Origin: Sipunculus nudus
Taxonomy: Eukaryota; Annelida; Sipuncula; Golfingiida; Sipunculidae
Assembly (NCBI GenBank): GCA_026874595.1
Contig: CM049316.1
Coordinates: 34,603,339 to 34,667,338 of the forward strand
Direction of reading: 5' to 3'
DNA length: 64,000 nucleotides
Shown: positions 25,051-38,554 of the stretch, piece after piece
Layout of the letters: each line of letters begins with the position of its first letter
Numbering within the stretch: the stretch's first letter is position 1
Program-made: the position numbers and the translations under genes
The notes under the pieces: model-generated
Seen by the model: only the letters and a program-made list of their open reading frames with translations
Database searches by the model: none
What the model was told of the DNA's origin: nothing

Positions 25051-26878
25051 CATGTACAGTTGAATGATATATTAGCAGAAAAAAAATGAGAACATTTAGC
25101 TGGCAGTTCTCCAACCTCCTACGTGTATAGGGAACAAGATTGACATTTCAATGCCAATAGCCTTTAAGCTACTCAATTTTGATAAAGTGAGACAAGATCT
25201 AGCCGTAACGACCCGATTCAGTAAGCAATGATAACTGGGCTGATAAGTCTTGCAGACCAGAAATCTGGTCGTGATATCAGAGGGCCGAAATGGCACTAGA
25301 CATTATCGTGACTGTTTGACACAGAGCAAAAGTGTGATGTCAGAAATCTCCAGGTAATGCCTTATTGCAACCAAGTGCCATGGGGGATTGATGCGTAAAA
25401 ATCCTTTCCTATATCATATTTTCCTGGAAAGTCTTTCTTTCACTTTCAATCAGTGTCTCACTCCTGAGATGTCAGTTTTTTTGTCCTTCACTTTCACCTC
25501 TCCAGACCAGATAATGAAGTTCTTTCATTGTTGAAAATATCTCTAGCTGAGCTTTTATTTGTTCTTTTTTTCAATGCTGCTCGGTTCGTGGAAAGGCAAT
25601 ATTTTGCGTATTTTGAAAAGTGTATTGAAGAATAACAAAACGAGACTAGCCTGGTGTTGGCTTGGTTTAAAATAAATCCGTGGAACAGTGATTTAGTCCT
25701 TGTCTGAATACAAATCTTGTATCTAGTCTCCCCCCGTAGATTAATCTCCGACTCAAAGGAAGTATAGGTTTCACATTTGTTTTCTTTTTTTTTATTGGTC
25801 TTGTAACATGATCAGACTAGTTTACCAGTTGTGGAACATGGACTGGTGAAGTTGTATATTGATCTGGGTAAAGAGACGAATACAGTAGGTAGCACCTAGT
25901 TGTATTTTAGTGGTTTATGACATAAATGGCTTACTCAATCAGTTAATAAGGCGAGCAGCCCTGCCCAACCGATTCAGAAACCGAAACTTCTTGATGCATG
26001 AAAAAGGATATGCTCATTGATTATGCAAACCAAATATACGATCAAGATAAAATTATATTTGCTGCGATTATATTGATTTTCTTTATCGAGTAGACCTTTG
26101 TAAAGCAAAAATTAAGGCCGTTGGTAATTTTGCCAAGTTGTAGTATAGCACAAATTTCTTAAACGAATTCATTAATGTATGGAAAATGAACTTTTATGTT
26201 GATCATATACTTCATTTAATGACTTGTGGCTATTTTTACTATTTTCTTGGCAAGCTGTCGATATTTCACGCATTGTGGCTTAACCAATAAAGAGATAAAC
26301 AGAATAAGTCGCACCTTTGCACCATATTCCTAGTATTTGTAATCTATCACTCGCACAGACAAATTATTCATATGGCTATTTATTCTGCTGTGTTTCTATA
26401 TTTTTTTTCAAATAAAGCTACCATGTGCTAGTATTTTGCAGGGCAACTTTTGTTCTTCTCACACCTAACCACATTAAATATAAATCACATTAATAAAACA
26501 TGTAGGTTCTACCAGGATATGGGCCATATGACGTAAATTCCCAGTTCCTGTGTTTTTTTGGCGATGTTTCTTTGTTGAATATCGCCATTAGAACGATTAT
26601 TCACGAGTATTGAGTTTCATCTGTCGTTGAACTTTTACCCGAACATGCTTAGTTCATGTAGTTCGTGAGAGATGGCGTTACAATGACTCTTCGCGAAAAA
26701 AAAAACAGACGCCTCGTTATTTATTACAAAATATGGAAAATGACCCCACTTAAGAAAAACGAGGCATCGTTAAAATCAGGCATTGGAACATGAGGGTTGC
26801 GTGACAAATGTTGAGGGGTACCACCGTCACTCAAAATAAAGATGAAAAAATTATGGCAAAATATGAAGAGTTTAATAA
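25051..26878. other. Intergenic, nothing recognised
   Basis: Only frames of 66 codons or fewer; no repeat shared elsewhere in the window was noticed. Confidence 0.4.
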
Positions 26879-27102
26879 TCTACGTGACTCATGAGTTCAG
26901 GGCCGTCAATATAGGGATGGATGGGGGGTATATATTATATATCATACCCACCTTTTGACAAGGGGGGGGGGGGGTGATGGTCAATGTAATCCCCCCTCCC
27001 CCTTTCAGAGAATAAATCTGAAATGGTTAAGAATTAACATATACCTTATTGTTTGAAACCCTTTGTCACATAGACAATCAATGGTATATGTATATATATA
27101 CA

Positions 27103-27145
<43 letters not shown>

Positions 27146-27690
27146 GTTTTGTCCCCACTTTTATTACACTCTCACGTCTGTCATCCCCCCCCCCCACCCA
27201 AAAAAAAAAAAAAAAAAACTTATGGGTCATCTCCCCAACCTGCGACTCGCCCCAACCCCAACCTCGAAGATAAATTGAAGCCACTGCATGAGTTGATTGA
27301 GAATGTTGATTAAGAATGCAAGGTGGTTTATTAAGGGTCAGATTACTCTTCTTACGCTGCGGTTATAAACTGCTGTCACTCATGACCCCTTCCGTTTTAT
27401 CCGATGCTTTGCGTTGCAAGTTTCTCCGGGTTTCACCGCTAGGGATGGCACAGGGCAAAGAATTGTATTCAGATCAACATGGATCGGACCGGTTCTGGCA
27501 CAGGGCAAGGAATCGGACCCACGAAATACGAAAAAGATATAGAGTATGTAGCAAAAAAACAAGGACATTTCCATAGTAATATCTTTGTACTTTGTAATTG
27601 TAAAGAAATTAAACTGAGGAAGAACAAACCACATTATAGTTATATTTCAAGGATAATTAAGCTAATGATGTCTTTTTATCATTTTTTTTT
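26879..27690 (+). repeat. ~1-kb tandem duplication, unit 1
   Basis: Shares with 27891-28795 the order CTACGTGACTCATGAGTTCA, TTTTGACAAGG plus a G run, GAATTAACATATACC, a (TA)n tract, TTTGTCCCCACTT, a poly-C/poly-A stretch, CTCGAAGATAAAT, GTGGTTTATTA, GGGATGGCACAGGGCAAAG and GATATAGAGTATGTAGC. The end also matches the start of blocks A and B. Offsets of 1012 to about 1107 bases show accumulated indels. Confidence 0.85.
27093..27143. repeat. (TA)n microsatellite
   Basis: TA run inside unit 1 of the tandem duplication; a corresponding run occurs in unit 2. Confidence 0.9.
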
Positions 27691-27890
27691 AAATTATGGC
27701 AAAAATATAAAGAGTTTGGATGCAAATTTTTTGAGAGAAAAACAATGCATCAACTTTGATTCGATCCATAAAATTTATTTTGATCCGTTGTGGATGCAGG
27801 ATGGGCTTAATTTTGTTTGCACATCTGTCTCTTTGTAAATTTGAGGTAATACAAGTGTCTGCTTCTGGTGTTGAAACCTAATACTATATA

Positions 27891-28165
27891 TCTACGTGAC
27901 TCATGAGTTCAGGGGCGTCAATATAGGGATAGATGGGGGTTATATATCATATACACCTTTTGACAAGGGGGGGGGGGGGTGATGGTCAATGAAACCCCCC
28001 CCATACCCATTCAGAGAATAAAATTTATATATTACAAATGATATATAAAAATACATAGAATTTTGGACTTTGGTTCCATTTATGAGTTTACTATGAAATA
28101 TTTCATATCTAAAGAATTAACATATACCTTATTGTTTGAAACCCTGTGTCACATAGAAAATCAAT

Positions 28166-28215
<50 letters not shown>

Positions 28216-28795
28216 TTGTCCCCACTTTGATTACCCTCACGCGTCTGTCACTCCCCCCCCCCCAAAAAAAAAAAAAAAAATTCTTGAGGGTCATCTCCCT
28301 AACCTGAGACTCACCCCCGACCCCAACCTCGAAGATAAATCGACGCCACTGCATGAGTTGATTGAGAATGTTGATTAAGAATGCAAAGTGGTTTATTATG
28401 GTTCAGATTACTCTTCTTACGCTGCGGTTATAAACTACTGTCACTCATGACCCCTTCCGTTTTATCCGATGCTTTGTGTTGCAAGATTCTCCGGGTTTCA
28501 CCGCTAGGGATGGCACAGGGCAAAGAATTGTATTCAGACCAACGTGGATTCGACCGGTTCTGGCACAGGGCAAGGAATCGGGCCCACGAGAGTGGGGTGT
28601 CACAGGTATAAACTTTGAGTCGGATCCGCAATACGACAAAGATATAGAGTATGTAGCAAAAAACAAGGACATTTCCATGGTAATATCTTTGTACTTTGTC
28701 ATTTTAAAGAAATCAAACTGAGGAAGAACAAACCGCATTTCAGTTATATTTCAAGGATAATTAGGCTAATGATGTCTTTTTAATCACAATGCCGT
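27891..28795 (+). repeat. ~1-kb tandem duplication, unit 2
   Basis: Second unit, with about 70 extra bases around 28020-28110 that unit 1 lacks. It flows directly into block B, so the right part of this unit doubles as the start of the larger duplication. Confidence 0.85.
28169..28212. repeat. (TA)n microsatellite
   Basis: TA run inside unit 2. Confidence 0.9.
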
Positions 28796-31700
28796 ATTTC
28801 TAGGAATTTAAGGAAGACTAATTGAATGAATTGAAAACTCCAGTTACATGTAAATAGCCTTGAAAATTGAAACTGCCACTTGTATAAAGGTACTCTATCC
28901 ACGGATATTGGTCACAAACAAGAACGCCAATCGAATAATGAAATAATTAACTTCCTGTGATGGCGGCATTAAATGCGAGACGACAATAGGCGAGGTTATG
29001 CCTCCGATTAGTAACTGGATCTTCTATAGAATATTATTCTTGGCAAGGATCTGAATTACACAGCAAAATTAAGGTTTTATACACAGTTATTAAGGACATT
29101 TCATCGAGTCAAAATAATGACATTTAAAGTGATCATTTGAAAGGCAAACCTGCTTTATACTTAAATCTTTTCGACAAATAATAAGTGAATAAGTGTAAAA
29201 TTATCTAATTAAATCATGTTTGCTCTGAGCGAGGAAATGCATAAGAGACAACGTAATATCGCCACTATTAGATATTGGAGAAAAACTGACTTTTCAATCC
29301 AGCAGACATTAATATTTGGCCGTTGCATAACAGCTGCAGTTAATAACTTTAAAACTATGTATTTTACAACTCACAGTCGGTAGACTTAAAACTTTGTAAT
29401 AAGGAATCAATTGCAATCAAAGATAGCAGACGTGAATAAATCCCAGCTGCATGTCGACCATTACGTTTCCTGACGGCATGACATCAATGAAGTAAGATAC
29501 GTTTTTCCAAGAACTATAATATAATCCTTTATTCAGGAAATATAGTTTCCTTTAACACGGGAAGAAAACAACGGCAATTTCTTTTAAAATCCTGTTTCAA
29601 TTACTTTTTATTCGAGCATTTTCTGTTTGTTGACTTCTAGAATTACAAATAACACCCAATTTGAGTTGATAACTAGTCCAAGGGAATGTGGCACATGCAA
29701 GGCCTGTAAAAGTGCGGGTGACGTTAAGTTTAATGATGAATAGAGCCTCAAGGGTCACTGGGTAAATGGTGTCTGGACGTTAGCTGTGTAATTATACCTA
29801 ATTCTTATATATAATGGAGAGCCCCATGAGCCGAAATTCTTCTTCACGATGACTCTCAAAGGATGATTTATCATTGACTTTGTATGTTACATGGCGTTTT
29901 ACCAGGGGCTCTTAATAAAAACCAGGTAATGTCATCCATACTTAATGTTGAACAATACCGGTAAACAAATAAGCGCAACCCTTGTCATTGCTAACCAATA
30001 TTTTAGCACGCCCAATATTTTATTCCACTTGATGAAGCAAAACTTTAGACAAATCCAAATATAATAAAAAGAATAAAACAAATTTAGCTGACTTAGGAAT
30101 TGGTACATCGGAAGGGTTTGTGTCATTTTTATATTTTGTCAAGCACCTGTCTTAAAGGTCATGATAGAAATGCCGCCTACGCCGATAATAAATACTACTT
30201 TTGACTGTAAAACTGATTCACCTGAATTAGGTCGTGTTTTAACCCCCTTTTGTCTTGGAATCCCCTACGGCGTCTGTGCCAATTCTTAGACAATTTATAA
30301 CACCCCGAAGCTGACCGTTCGACTCATCTTGTACCGTAGAGGCTTCAGATACCCGGATGGCCATACCACAAGAACTGCAAAGAGATGTATCGTAAAACAG
30401 TAGGATTCTTGAAGGTACCGGTTCACGTTGTAGCTTTACAAGTTATCTTTATTTTAACACCACGGGTCCCATCTTTAGGTCCATTATTGTCGGTCACAGT
30501 CGTGAAATGGCGAGTGCTGGACGGAATACAAATTGCAAACAACGGCCTCAGGACACGAATGAATTAATGTGGGGGACCTTTTGTATTATTCATGCAGCCT
30601 TCTCCCAATTAATGTTGTAGTAATGTGGCTTTATATATTCGTCTGAATTCAAATTTTATATCTGGCGTTGAAAATAATTGTATTTATTTGTTGATTATGA
30701 GGAGCGAGTGTATTTTCCTTCAAAATGCGATCACGCACGATGTCTCCATATGACGGGATAACAGTAAAATTAGCTATGTCTGCAGCTTTTTGTGTAAACC
30801 ATCTATGAAAGATCGGTAGAGTGGTTTGTAGAATCACTTTTGAGTTGCAAGTTTATGGTTTGGTATGTTTCAAAGGCTTTTAGAAATGAGTTGAAAAAAA
30901 AACAACTTTAATGTATAGTGCAACAGCGTCACCGACGGAAACAATTGGATGATTTTTTTTTCTTTTAATGTAAAAAGGGAGTATAAGAAAGTGGGGAACC
31001 CTTTTTTACCATATAGAAATCACCATTTGCATAGACAGGTCATAAATGTATCCATATTATTAACAATACAAAATAGCTAAGCCAGAAGAACGCAGCTTAA
31101 TATATTGATGTCAATATAGCATGCTATCTCAGGACGTAATGTTTAGTTGCCATTATTTAAAAATAATATATTTTGTATTTTTAATACTTGAATAAAGATA
31201 GGGTCAAATTAACCAAGACTCACTAAGACCAGACAAAAGGCATGGGCCATGGTATCAAATAACGACCAATGTGCACGCCGTTTTCCCACCGTATTTGTAT
31301 AACTCGATCATTGGAACGTCGAGTTTGGTAATTCAGAATCATTACCAAATTTATAATGGTCTCAAATAACAAATCTTAATAGGACAGATTATGTTGTAAG
31401 ACTTTCTTTTAAAACAATAGTTAAAAGATACATTTAAGCAATACACAAATTTGCTAGAGACAAAACAAAAAAGAAAGTTTTTGTGGATATTATCATGGAT
31501 ACTTATATAAGTGGTTTGTTCTTAATTAATGTTTGAAAAGATTTTTTTTTCAATAAAGTGTAATATTAAACTGAATCAACCTCTTTGAAAAACTTCACAC
31601 AAGAAAGAACACCGTATTTTATTTTAAATATCATAACTGTATGCCGTCGCTTCAATGAATTTAAAACATTTTTATTAACTTTATCGAATGAAAGGAGCTT

Positions 31701-34500
31701 TGTCAGGGACCCAGGGCGGAATGAAGATTTGGGAAAAGAGGAGGGAGGTCCAACCCAGGAGTACTAATGACAAAGCCTAGCCAAGGTCCCCAGGCCTCAA
31801 AAATGCTCTGAAATCCTTAAAAAATGCTGCAGTGGTCGTTCATCTGTTACTTTGACCTTTTTACGTACAATGCAATATTTATTTTCTTTAATGATTGGCA
31901 AAACATGTGGAATTTATGAATACTGTAAAGGAATACGAATATGTGACTTAGACCTTTGTCCTTTTCACACTACAATAGAAAGGGTTCTTCCCTAAGTGTC
32001 ATGATTGGTATGTATAACTTGTACGATGTGTGTATGATATTTACAGTAATGAAGATGAGGACTTTTATGTACAGGTTATACTCGAGAAAAATACAGAAAA
32101 GTGACATAAAATCAGAGCAGTCTACTTCTACCAAAGAAGCAGATGAAATATGAACATATTAAAGTGTGTAGGTATTTTTTTATTATAAATCGCGTTACCT
32201 TATACAAAAATATCGTCATTATGAGAAATTTCGAATCCAAAGCATGCACTTGACTAGATTTGCTTCACCTCAAAAGAAGAAGAAGTTTTATTAAATAAGC
32301 CAATATAAAAGAAACCGAACGGCCTGGCAGGAAAAAACAGGGAGCGAAAGTCAAGACGTATTGGGCATTAAGTACGGATGCTGACAAAATTTCATCAGGT
32401 TTTATATTTTACCGCTATCTTCATGCATGCAAATTTTAAGCGTTAGCATGGGAACGTCGCTGCAACGGCCCGCGCCTGTTTTATTGCCATATTTACCAAA
32501 GGTAAACTACAAGAATAGCACTTTTTCACCTGAGCTATCGCAATAAAATATGCTTACTGACAACACATTAAATACAGGTTTATGCTAAGAATAGTTAACA
32601 GGGCCAATGGACTATTTTTTTCCAAATAAAGCCGGAAGTTTATCAAATGCCATGTTACCTTCTCCTTCCATTTGAAGTTGTAGCGCTAACTGGAATTTCA
32701 GTATATTTTAGAACACCTGTAAGTTTGGCACCAGATTTAATAAACCTGAGGAGAGAATATGAGATTAATTACCTAACACTTGTATAGAAATGTACACTTT
32801 AGTTGTTTTTGGTTCACACGGTAAAATACAACATGTGTTTTACTGTTAAAATCCTTACAGTATTTATCATAGGCCTACCTAGGCCTATATACAACCCATG
32901 GCTTTGTGGTCATTAACGGTTAAAATAGAGAATAAATTACAGTTTCCTTTGATAACAAAATAATTGAGCGAAAAGCATAATTATTCTGCAAGAGTAAAAA
33001 AATCTTCAAGTAAATTGAGGAAGGGTTTATAAGTGTGGATCAAGGGTCCAGGAGGTTTAGGGAATACAAAACCCTTGCTGGAAGAAATTGTGTTTGTTGT
33101 ATTTTTTTCCGCCTAGCCCCCTCTCCTTTTCTGCATAAGAAAAGTCTATTACTCTTGGATTCCTCTCTTCCCAAAATCCTTGATCAATATCTGGTCTTTT
33201 TCATTAATAATGCTAGCGGTTGCTTGTCATCTCTCAATGAACGTGGCTAAGGCCTATAACCAACAGTCGCTTTTATGTCTGCCACTCAGCAGACAGTTTT
33301 ATTCCTTGAAGAAACAGAAGCAGTGTGTCAGTCGTGTGAAGTCAAGGCTACACTAGCTTTCTAAAGCCGACAATACAACGAGGGAATTTGTTACGCAATA
33401 TGTATAGCATACTGTGGTTGGCTTTATATTCGCGAGGTTAAATATTCGCGATATTAATTTCTTCAGGGTTTTGCTAGGGTTCCCATTTTTCGTGATTTAC
33501 CATACAATTACTTACAGGATGTACATGATCATTATTAAAACAATTACCTAATATGCAGGCAAAATCTAAATAATTATTTATTGTACGAGGATCTAATGGA
33601 TCAACAAATATGTTGAAATTCTTCTAGCAATAGTGGGACATATATAAAAAATGAGGATACACAATAAATTCCTGTTCACATGTACAGATACAGCGTCTTC
33701 CTTTTCCCGAATGTCGCGAATTTGAAACCCTCCCGAACAAAATACATGTTAGGCAAATACTTTCAGGCAGTTTCCAGTGTACTGCAACATGTTTCAAGAA
33801 AAAGACAATATTATATATTCATGCAACATGTAGCAGTGTGGAGGGTTTACATGTTCGGGTTATATCCAGTAGAGTTAGAGGAAAGAAGGTCACTGCACCG
33901 GAAATTTAAGAGCGGTAAAAATTTGACGTCAAAGATAGACGATATCTGATAGGTAAATGGGATGTAGTTGAACAGAAATTATTGTGGCTGAAAATGACCG
34001 GTAACATTTGACTTCAAAATATAGACGGTATCTGAATGGTCTCTGCAAGGCAGTTGAACAGAAAGCATTGTGGTGGAAAATAACGTTTTTGAAGTGTTTG
34101 TCCTTGAAAGTGCCGTAAAAGTATATACGGACTTCACCATATATCATGACAAATAAAGCATTAACTGGAAGGCTGAGACTATAGTGTGTTTAATTTTATG
34201 CAAATAAAGACAACATAGCGATTCATAATGGCGAACTGGAAACACTCGTCAGGCAGAGAGAAAGTATCCTGGATAACAGGGAGAGTGTGACCCTTTTAAA
34301 TTAATTTAAGTAAACAGCTTGTGAATCACTTGTTCGGACAAACTCATTTCCCAGGTTCCACAGAACAGTTATTTTCTATGGTCTCATTCATATAGATACA
34401 AAGGTATACATACATATACGTGCAGCTCGTTTGCTGATAAATAAATGCATTGGATTCAGCCGTTAGCCTATATATAACAATATTACCACCCTTTTACATG
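28608..34500 (+). repeat. Block B of a large diverged duplication
   Basis: Partner of 20319-25050 in the same orientation. Homology is continuous to about 31105, is interrupted by about 1.25 kb absent from block A, and resumes at about 32366 (GACAAAATTTCATCAG) to end at 34500. Block B is therefore longer. Confidence 0.8.
31105..32365. repeat. Segment present only in block B
   Basis: Interrupts the homology with block A. It contains a fragment of the GGATCC-type MITE family at about 31710-31840 (GGTCCAACCCAGGAGTACTA, as in the 39.7-kb copy). No clear TIRs or target duplication were found at its edges, so insertion in B or deletion from A are both possible. Confidence 0.5.
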
Positions 34501-36404
34501 TGATCTGTGATGTTACAAGAACGTAATTTAATTTACTAATAGCATCACGAATGTGTCTCTTAAACAATATGGACTGTTTCAGTCAAGCAAGAAGGTTATT
34601 TTCTATTATTCAGAAAGCACAATGGATCAGGTACGAGCAAAGTAAACCTTAATTAACACAGGGAGAACTAATCCATTAGCCAGAAGTTAAAAATATATCT
34701 TTCAAAGAGATGCTCTTTTCGTGATAATGTTTATTTGAATATTATGGTAATGGAAGCGTGTTCAACCGGAAGCAGACGATACCTTGGCGCCATTTCTTTT
34801 ATCTACGTGGATTTTTTTTATAGTTCCAGTCAAGTCGAATGCTGAGTAATTATTTGAATTACGTGGTTTAATATGAATTCATAAAAAAACAATGTAAAAG
34901 TAAATCTAGCTCAAGCACAGCGCAGATCATACACAGGACCTTCTAAATGACAGCATAAAATACACAATTGAGAACTGCGTGCTAAATGAATAGATCTCAT
35001 GCATTCATTTTTCCGAGTCGCACAAGCTAGAATCGCCAGTTTAAGGATTATTATGATCTATGTGCTGACGTATGGGTTATACAAATTATCAAAATTATTA
35101 AAATGAGGTATGATAATGTATGACAGGTATCTATAAACATTTGTCTCACTAATCTAGGGCCCAGTCCCATCTGACGAATACGAACATCTGCATGCCCGAC
35201 ATGTAGGAGAAATCATAATTTATTTGTACTGATTTTTTTTAATAAGAAAGGTGGTTCATGGTTCCTGAAATTAATGCAAAAGCGGTTCGCTGAATCCAAG
35301 TAGGTTCGTAACAAAAAAAGGCGGGCGGATGAAAATTTACGCGCGCGGAGAAGTAAATTGTTTGGCCTTATCTACTGTAATGAAAAAAGAGTGTAAGAAA
35401 CCATGTCCTCAGAGTGTATCCTTAATAGGAAGAAACTCTAAATCGCATTGTGATACGTGTCTAGGAAGGCCAAAAAAAGTAAAAAACTGTTTCGGTTAAT
35501 TCTTTATAGCTTGTGGAGCCGGTTTGTATATTTGACTGACGTTCTTCGTTCTCAGGCACCCTAGGGATCCCTGCTGGCCACTTTCAACGTGAAAAACCAC
35601 AATGGAAGTTTTCTTTGACAATAAGACACGACACGTAAAACGAATGGTGCCGTTGGAATGGTGGTCTAATCATTCAGCTCAAAATTAGCCGCATGCACAA
35701 TTTTGGTTCCCCCCTTTATATTATCTCAATCTTCATCTTTCATCATTTATTCCATTACCAGTTACACGAAAAAAGTTTTCTTGTTCGTGCGTGTGATTTG
35801 AATTTCTTTTGTAACCCTAAAAGTTGTCGACAAGCGACTGTTTGTATCCGCCGAACCAAAAGGGCGAGGATAAAGCGAATCAAGGAAAGATTCATGTCGT
35901 AATCAATATCTCCCAGTCAAAAAGAAACACCTTGAACATTCTTAGTTGTTAAAGTTGAGCTGCACTTCCACCAGGCGGCGAGCGCATTGTATATGTTTTG
36001 TGCCACTTTTCTTGCCCAGTGCAACTTTATTTCCACCTGGGAGCTGGGGTAAGGAAACTTTTTTGGCATGGCATATACTTTTTAAAATAACATATTTGCG
36101 AAAACTATACTATTTCATTATTAGAGTTGAAGATAGTGAGAAACACACTGTTTTGCTTAGATATTTAAATTCTGAAATGCTCTATTATCTGCGTGTCAAT
36201 TTTGTACATAACTCAGTTTTTCAAAACAATTATCTTTTACATTGACATGTTGAACACATATTATATTCCCTAAAAATTGGGGGCATGGAAGGACGACAAA
36301 AAAGCGTATAATTGGTAACTGAAATTAGCTTTTTATGGAATGCAAGCCTTCGCCAAGCGGATGATCCCTTTTGCGGCATGCTATCAATATCTTGTTTGCA
36401 TTCA
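34501..36404. other. Intergenic, nothing firmly recognised
   Basis: A 69-codon frame at 35693-35902 with a basic C-terminus has no recognisable family. A GGCGGGCGG patch near 35325 is faintly like the interior of the MITEs at 37.2 and 45.9 kb. Confidence 0.4.
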
Positions 36405-36650
36405 ATCATTCGGCCCATGTTCATTCGTGCATATGTGACTGTACATTTGTTATATTCCTTGATGACGTTCCTTAACCCGGATCATATGCTAGATCCGCAT
36501 GAAACTCTAATCGATTCTACATTGGCCTATTCCCGATATGGAAATTTGTTCATGATTCCATGATTTATGTTGTGAACAAACACACAAACACAACACACAC
36601 AAATACAGACACACACAAACACCATCACATATACACACACGCGCGAACAT
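36405..36650 (+). repeat. Interspersed repeat with CA-rich tail, copy 2
   Basis: Collinear with 12090-12370: TTCATTCGTGCA, TGACTGTACATTTGT, CTTGATGAC, TTGTGAACAAACAC and an ACACAC-rich tail with CACCATCAC. Confidence 0.55.
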
Positions 36651-37176
36651 GGAGGAAAATATCACCTTTCAGGTATCCCATGTTGCCACGCTCCCTATTA
36701 TCGAGAGAACGATTCAAGCTAGATGCTGCCATGAATAAATAATAAAATAGTCTACTCTCTTCCCTTACATTTCGTTATACGGCATGACCAGCATGCATAC
36801 TCTCCAGAGGGACATATAAAATGATCTTTCACTGCAGGACCATCTAAATGATACATAGTTAGCCGGTCATCTTTATATTTGTTATAAGTAAATAATGCAC
36901 AATATCTGCGGGCGTGCATGTAAATCAATATTATTGCCCCTAGACCTGTAAGTTGTCATTTCAAATTAAATTAAAATAAATTTAGACGCAATCCGCCAAA
37001 ACAAAATTTATATATAACAGAATATAGAGAATCTTCTTAGCATTCAGAATATGTATACTTTAAGGGGTCCTAAGGCATTAGATTGGTAAGGGAAAACCGA
37101 AACAAAGTCAGGTCATGCGGGGGGACCAGTCCTGCTACCTTAAGAACCAGCCCATGGCTTTGTTATGGTCCTCTAA

Positions 37177-37484
37177 GGCCAAAAAAATAAAAGGGTATGG
37201 TTCTCAAGCACTTTTTTTCAGAAATCAATGCGGGCGGGCGGTATTTTATTCTTGACCTTTTTTTGTATGTTTCGATAAAATGTCATATGATCAGGGAAAA
37301 GCATGTAAATGACAGGTTTCTTCTCGCTAAACACGTAAAGCAACTACATAACAAAGGAAATCGTATCGAAACTGTATTATTTTACCATCTTGAATGACAA
37401 AATCACAATAAAAATGTTTGATGCGGGGGGTTAAAATTGACGCGGGCGGTGGCTGAGAACCATACCTTTTATTTTTTTTGGGCC
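37177..37484. mobile_element. Harbinger-like MITE, copy 1 (308 bp)
   Basis: Inverted ends GGCC-A7-TAAAAGGG-TATGGTTCTCA and the near-complement TGAGAACCATACCTTTTA-T8-GGGCC, directly flanked by TAA on both sides (37174-37176 and 37485-37487). A 3-bp TWA duplication is characteristic of PIF/Harbinger elements. Both subterminal regions contain GCGGGCGG. The second family member is at 45871-46206. No transposase frame. Confidence 0.75.
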
Positions 37485-38189
37485 TAATAAAGTGAGATTA
37501 ATTCTCGTATTTACGTTCCTTTCTTTCAGAGCGGACAGAGGGACATATGATTATTTGGGAATGAGAGACAATTAAAGTACCCCTTGTATCACTGACTTTT
37601 AGGGAGTAAAACAGACAGTTTTTCAATTTCGAGATAATTCCATCAATTAGTTTATATTTGTTCAGTTTGTAGTTGCGCCAACTTTTCCTCAATAATCTTT
37701 CAGGTATGCACCTTATATTTGGAAAATTTAGGATTTTGCATGTATCAGTTATTTAATTGAATTGTGATACATGTTCGCCCGCTTTTTAAAGTGTAAAATG
37801 AAAGAAAATTGAGACTTATAAAGTGCAAACTAAGCAAAAAATATTTTCGTGTGATGAAATATATGCCTCAGATTATGTAATGAGAGTAGAGAAATTAATT
37901 ATTTGAGTGAATTTTGGCCAGGTGTCATTTATTCGTGAAGTGGAGGGGGGGGGGGGGGGAGGTTGGAGCTTCTGTCCGTTCTCCCATGAACAGTCTTCCA
38001 AAAGACAATGACCAGCATGGCCACTTTGGCTCATCCATGTGTCTTTAAAGTTAAATTTATTAACAAGCATAAATCGCCCAATTTTATCATTTTACAAGCA
38101 AGAATACAAAGATACACTTAACTTAAAAAATACATTGAAATCAAAGAAAAGAAAGAGTGTTACATTAAGAATGATATCTGAAACATACC

Positions 38190-38190
<1 letters not shown>

Positions 38191-38228
<38 letters not shown>

Positions 38229-38251
38229 GCAGAGACAGACAAAGAGAGAGA
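38191..38251. repeat. (GA)n / GACAGA microsatellite
   Basis: GAGA run broken by CAGACAGGCAGAGACAGAC; frames on both strands through it are low-complexity. Confidence 0.9.
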
Positions 38252-38554
38252 GAGAGACAGGCGCATACACACAAAGACAGATGGCTTGACCTCAACCTAT
38301 ATCTACAGTATTGGCATTTCTTAGCAGCTTGGTACAAAAGCCTACTTTGAGTGGTGCTATAAAATTGCTTACCCCCCCCCCCCCCAAAAAAAAAAAGAAG
38401 CTTTAAACACTCTCTGTGTCTGCGAACCAGGGGGAGGTATGCTTGTAAATATTTTCGGTTGGCTTATGAAAAAGAATGGAACGACAGGGAGCAGTGTTTT
38501 AGTGTAATAACAAAATTACGAGAATAATGTCCCTGTAGGGGCTGTCGGAAAATT

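Noticed and set aside
21644-30126. Short minus-strand frames conserved in both duplication blocks (21644-21865 and 29932-30126)
   Set aside because: Of about twelve base differences in the shared part, nearly all change the amino acid, so there is no purifying selection; the frames stay open only because there are no indels.
22306-30837. Related minus-strand frames at 22306-22521 and 30649-30837
   Set aside because: They share a stretch like TKEAANIAYFNAIPTYDAI but diverge into unrelated tails, with mostly replacement changes; treated as non-coding homology.
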